64,000 nt of DNA from Lachnospiraceae bacterium (GTDB lineage Bacteria > Bacillota > Clostridia > Lachnospirales > Lachnospiraceae), in assembly GCA_021770755.1 (NCBI GenBank), contig JAETQI010000011.1, forward strand, positions 39,809-103,808, in the 5' to 3' direction. This document shows positions 61,277 to 64,000 of this stretch, one piece after another. The notes beneath the pieces are model-generated. The model did not search any database, was not told the origin of the DNA, and saw only the letters and a program-made list of their open reading frames with translations. The stretch's first letter is position 1. The number at the start of each line of letters is the position of its first letter. Position numbers and translations under genes: made by a program.

Positions 61277-62818
61277 CTAGTTCCAATATCCTTTATCATT
61301 TATTCTATAGCAGGCTGCCTCACTGATATGTTCCGTGCCGATATCCTCTTTTCCATCCAGGTCGGCGATGGTTCTTGCCACCTTTATTATCTTATGATAT
61401 GCACGCGCCGACAGATTCATCATGGTAAATATTTCCTCCATCATCCCCTGCTCTGTCGTCCCCAGCTTGCAATACGCCCTGATGTCACCCGCGCGCAGCT
61501 CGGCGTTGAACCGATAGCCTGTCCCCCTGTAGCGGCGTCTCTGGCGCTCTCTCGCCTCCACGACGCGGTTTCTGATATCGGCGCTGCCCTCATTCGCCAT
61601 ATCCGCGGAAAGCTGCCTGATATCCACTCTCGGCGCCTCCGTGACCACATCGATCCTGTCCAGGATCGGTCCCGATATCCTGGAGAGGTACTTTCTGACC
61701 TCCGCCTCCGAGCATGTACACCGGTTTCGATCCGGGAAAAAGCCGCACGGACAGGGATTCATCGCCGCTACCAGCATAAAATCCGCCGGATAAACGAAAT
61801 TCCCGTACGTCCTCGCAATGTGGATCCGCTTGTCCTCGAGGGGCTGCCGCAGGATCTCAATGGCATTGCGGCGAAACTCCGGAAGCTCATCCATAAAAAG
61901 GACACCCCGGTGTGCCAGTGAGACGACGCCTGGCCTTGGGATCCTCCCGCCGCCTGCAAGCGCCTGTTCCGAGATCGTGTGATGGGGATCAAGAAACGGC
62001 CTCCTCGTGATCAGTGCCTTGTTGTCGTCGAGCTGTCCTGCCACGCTGTATATCGTGGAGACCTCCAGACTTTCATCCATGGACAGATCCGGCAGTATCG
62101 TCGGTATCCTTTTTGCGATCATGGTCTTGCCTGATCCCGGAGGACCGATCATCAAAATATGGTGAAATCCTGCCGCTGCCACTTCCACCGCGCGCTTTAC
62201 CGTCTCCTGACCGTTGATCTCAGAAAAATCCACATCCGCATCCGGCAGATCCAGATCCCCGATCTGGGTCTGGGTGGCTGGCGCTATCCTCTGCGGCTTG
62301 CGCGCCTCGACTTCCTGCAGGTATCCTATGGTCTCTGACAAGCTGTTCACACCGATGATCTCCACACCGTCTATGACCGCGCCCTCACGCACGTTCGCTG
62401 TCGGTACGATGCATCTTCTGATGTGCTCCTGCTTTGCTTTTTGGACGATGGGCAGCACGCCTCTGACTGCACGCACTTCTCCGTCCAGCCCCAGCTCTCC
62501 CACGATCAATGTGCCCTGTATGCCCTCTTCGGGTATCAGTCCCAGCGACACGAGGATCCCCACCGCGATCGGAAGATCATAAGAAGCGCCTTCCTTGCGC
62601 ATCTCCGCCGGCGAGATGCTGACTGTGAGCCGCATGGGAGGTATTGCCACGGAGGCATTTTTGAGAGCCACCCTGACGCGCTCTTTTGCCTCCCTTACCT
62701 CGCCACTTAGCTGTCCCACCATCTCGAAACCGGGCATCCCCTTGGACGCATCGACTTCCACTGCCGCAAGCATGCTCTCGATACCGCTGACGGCGCCTGT
62801 AATCACTCTGCTATACAT
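61277..62818 (-). CDS. comM: ComM-type Mg-chelatase-like AAA+ ATPase
   Basis: The 513-residue protein has an N-terminal Lon-like fold (GLDGEVRAVRGVLPIV), Walker A GPPGSGKTMIAKRIPTILP, Walker B LFMDELPEF, and the zinc-like CPCGFFPDRNRCTCSE. Its close relative ComM is a branch-migration helicase in transformation. With dprA next to it, a DNA-uptake or recombination role fits. AGGAG precedes the ATG. Confidence 0.93.
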   Translation of the reverse strand: MYSRVITGAVSGIESMLAAVEVDASKGMPGFEMVGQLSGEVREAKERVRVALKNASVAIPPMRLTVSISPAEMRKEGASYDLPIAVGILVSLGLIPEEGIQGTLIVGELGLDGEVRAVRGVLPIVQKAKQEHIRRCIVPTANVREGAVIDGVEIIGVNSLSETIGYLQEVEARKPQRIAPATQTQIGDLDLPDADVDFSEINGQETVKRAVEVAAAGFHHILMIGPPGSGKTMIAKRIPTILPDLSMDESLEVSTIYSVAGQLDDNKALITRRPFLDPHHTISEQALAGGGRIPRPGVVSLAHRGVLFMDELPEFRRNAIEILRQPLEDKRIHIARTYGNFVYPADFMLVAAMNPCPCGFFPDRNRCTCSEAEVRKYLSRISGPILDRIDVVTEAPRVDIRQLSADMANEGSADIRNRVVEARERQRRRYRGTGYRFNAELRAGDIRAYCKLGTTEQGMMEEIFTMMNLSARAYHKIIKVARTIADLDGKEDIGTEHISEAACYRINDKGYWN

Positions 62819-62885
62819 CGATCATTGCTCCTTCGTTCTTATATATATCTGTCATATATAACACATGTCACTCCGGAAAACAACT

Positions 62886-62925
62886 GAAATGTAAAAATTA
62901 GCACCCGAAATGTAAAAAATAATAC
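62886..62925. repeat. Two copies of a 19-base ATGTAAAAA motif
   Basis: GAAATGTAAAAATTAGCAC (62886-62904) and a diverged copy (62907-62925) stand in tandem between sigK and comM. A third copy (17 of 19 identical to the first) lies at 42768-42786, beside the Rpn gene. Confidence 0.55.
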
Positions 62926-62928
62926 ACT

Positions 62929-63588
62929 TTAACACAGTTTTTCCTCTTCCAGACCCGCTCTCAGCTTTCCGAGAGCCTTCTTCTCGATCCGGGATACATA
63001 GCTTCTGGAAATCCCCAGCAGCTTCCCGATATCCTTCTGTGTCATCTCCTCACCGGTAAAGGTTTTTCCCAGCATGCCATACCGCATTCTGATGATCTCG
63101 CGCTCCCTCTCATCGAGTTTCTCCTCGATCAGCCGGGACAGGCAGCCGAGTTTCGCCGTCATATCCATGTCATCCACGATATCGCGCTGTTCCTGCTCAC
63201 AGACGTCGATCAGATTGATCTCATTTCCCTCTTTGTCCGTTCCGATCGGTTCATACAGCGATACCTCGCGCGTAACTTTCTTTCTCGCCCGAAACATCAT
63301 CAGCAGCTCATTGTCGATGCATCTCGCCGCATAGGTGGCAAGTCTGCTGCCTTTCTCTGCCTTGAAGGTGTTCACTGCCTTGATCAGCCCAATGGTTCCT
63401 ATGGATATCAGGTCTTCCATATCCTCGCCGCACCCCATGTACTTCTTTGACACATGTGCCACCAGCCGCAGATTTCTCTCGATCAATATCTGCCTTGCCC
63501 TATGGGCTGCTTCCAAATCCTCGCTGTTCATCGCTTCCAGGTACAAGGTCTCCTCCTTGGCAGATAATGGTTGCTCAAAGGTTTTCAA
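62929..63588 (-). CDS. sigK: Sporulation sigma factor SigK-type
   Basis: The 219-residue sigma-70-family factor directs late mother-cell genes of sporulation. Region 2 (ILIERNLRLVAHVSKKY, GEDMEDLISIGTIGLIKAVNTF, RLATYAARCIDNELLM) and region 4 (MTQKDIGKLLGISRSYVSRIEKKAL) match SigK. The frame is unbroken and there is no inhibitory pro-sequence: it begins TFEQPLSAKEE, directly where mature SigK begins. The start is TTG at 63588 with GGGGG before it. Assignment to SigK rather than another late sporulation sigma is likely but not certain. Confidence 0.88.
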   Translation of the reverse strand: MKTFEQPLSAKEETLYLEAMNSEDLEAAHRARQILIERNLRLVAHVSKKYMGCGEDMEDLISIGTIGLIKAVNTFKAEKGSRLATYAARCIDNELLMMFRARKKVTREVSLYEPIGTDKEGNEINLIDVCEQEQRDIVDDMDMTAKLGCLSRLIEEKLDEREREIIRMRYGMLGKTFTGEEMTQKDIGKLLGISRSYVSRIEKKALGKLRAGLEEEKLC

Positions 63589-63666
63589 GAAATGCCCCCA
63601 GGACTTATTTATTCTATTGTATGAACACCCCCGCTTTTAAGTGCCTTTCCAAAAAAAACAAAATCA

Positions 63667-63709
63667 AAAAGCCTGTGATCGCTTGAAACCTCTGCAATCA
63701 CAGGCTTTT
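63667..63709 (-). terminator. Terminator after tRNA-Gly
   Basis: A 13-base stem (63667-63679 with 63697-63709) and a long T-run on the minus strand, immediately after the tRNA. Confidence 0.85.
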
Positions 63710-63714
63710 ATGAG

Positions 63715-63787
63715 AGCGATAGACGGGGCTCGAACCCGCGGTCTCGACCTTGGCAAGGTCGCGCGTTACCAACTACGCCACTATCGC
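63715..63787 (-). tRNA. tRNA-Gly (anticodon GCC)
   Basis: A complete 73-base cloverleaf: acceptor GCGATAG/CTATCGC, discriminator T (U), T-loop GGTTCGAGCC, anticodon loop TTGCCAA. CCA is not encoded. Confidence 0.95.
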
Positions 63788-63843
63788 ATATGGATATCTT
63801 GTCCGTGTTCTGTCTGGAATGTGTCCTCTCACGAACAAGATAT

Positions 63844-63872
63844 ATTATACTACACTGTTCTGTATCTGTCAA
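63844..63872 (-). promoter_or_regulatory. tRNA-Gly promoter
   Basis: Perfect consensus: TTGACA (63867-63872), 17 bases, TATAAT (63844-63849). This is the only complete match to both hexamers in the window that I noticed. Confidence 0.8.
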
Positions 63873-64000
63873 CTGTTTTTTGTCATTTGATAGTGTAACT
63901 TTACTTGGGGGATGCAGTGGATAGTCTCCCTTATTCTGTCAGCATAAGCTTGCAATCGTATTATAGAAGTTCAACCGCCCTGAAATCTGGCTGCTTATAT

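Noticed and set aside
62929..63588. A skin-like interruption of sigK
   Set aside because: The coding frame is continuous from region 2 to region 4.
63898..64000. A gene fragment at the right edge
   Set aside because: The 100 bases show no convincing coding frame, RNA or repeat.

Overview
The window looks like a chromosomal segment of a motile, spore-forming member of the Clostridia, most likely Lachnospiraceae. The evidence is a clostridial-type flagellar/chemotaxis supercluster (long hook protein, FliY, CheC/CheD, MotAB between FlbD and FliL), CodY, a sporulation sigma factor of the SigK type, a CsoR/CopA copper module and strong AGGAGG ribosome sites. Almost everything is on the minus strand, so transcription runs from high to low coordinates.

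Layout in transcription order. 64000-57000: tRNA-Gly, sigK, comM, dprA, topA, codY. 56733-43849: flgB flgC fliE fliF fliG fliH fliI fliJ ylxF/motE fliK flgD, a TIGR02530-type gene and flgE. 43830-40940: an accessory insert, with an Rpn-type nuclease gene on the opposite strand, a small doubtful ORF, a repeat-containing coiled-coil protein and a family 2 glycosyltransferase. 40934-32016: flbD motA motB fliL fliM fliY cheY fliO fliP fliQ fliR flhB. 31704-20365: flhA flhF flhG, a PilZ protein, cheB cheA cheW cheC cheD, a small membrane protein and sigD. 20331-16559: a FapA/DUF342 protein, a small unknown, a SwrB-like membrane/helix-turn-helix protein and a truncated MltG-like protein. 16352-14640: rpsB and tsf. 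The order dprA-topA-codY-flagella-sigD-swrB-rpsB-tsf is the same backbone as in Bacillus subtilis, so a very old arrangement is kept here.

Below 14.6 kb are shorter, mostly unrelated units: a BlaI/BlaR1-like repressor and membrane-protease pair, a small SprA-type putative zinc protease, a DUF1622 protein, tRNA-Ala and tRNA-Val, bioY with a BirA operator, an acyltransferase-like gene with a zinc-ribbon membrane protein, surE, asnA (plus strand), a CheY-HD-GYP phosphodiesterase, an AT-rich pair with a retropepsin-like protein, csoR-copA, and the start of a receiver/degenerate-GGDEF/EAL protein cut by the window edge.

The most striking observation is that the extracytoplasmic loop of the BlaR1-like protease contains partial tandem copies of a segment that otherwise occurs, in this window, only in the MS-ring protein FliF. 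This suggests a sensor that mimics or probes the flagellar basal body. A second theme is regulation: near-consensus CodY boxes lie at the promoters in front of flgB, motA and fliK, and codY itself is the gene just upstream of flgB. A third is a structured 311-base gap between flhB and flhA, holding a terminator-like fold with mutually exclusive inner stems and a new promoter for flhA. Bases 63898-64000 hold nothing I recognise.
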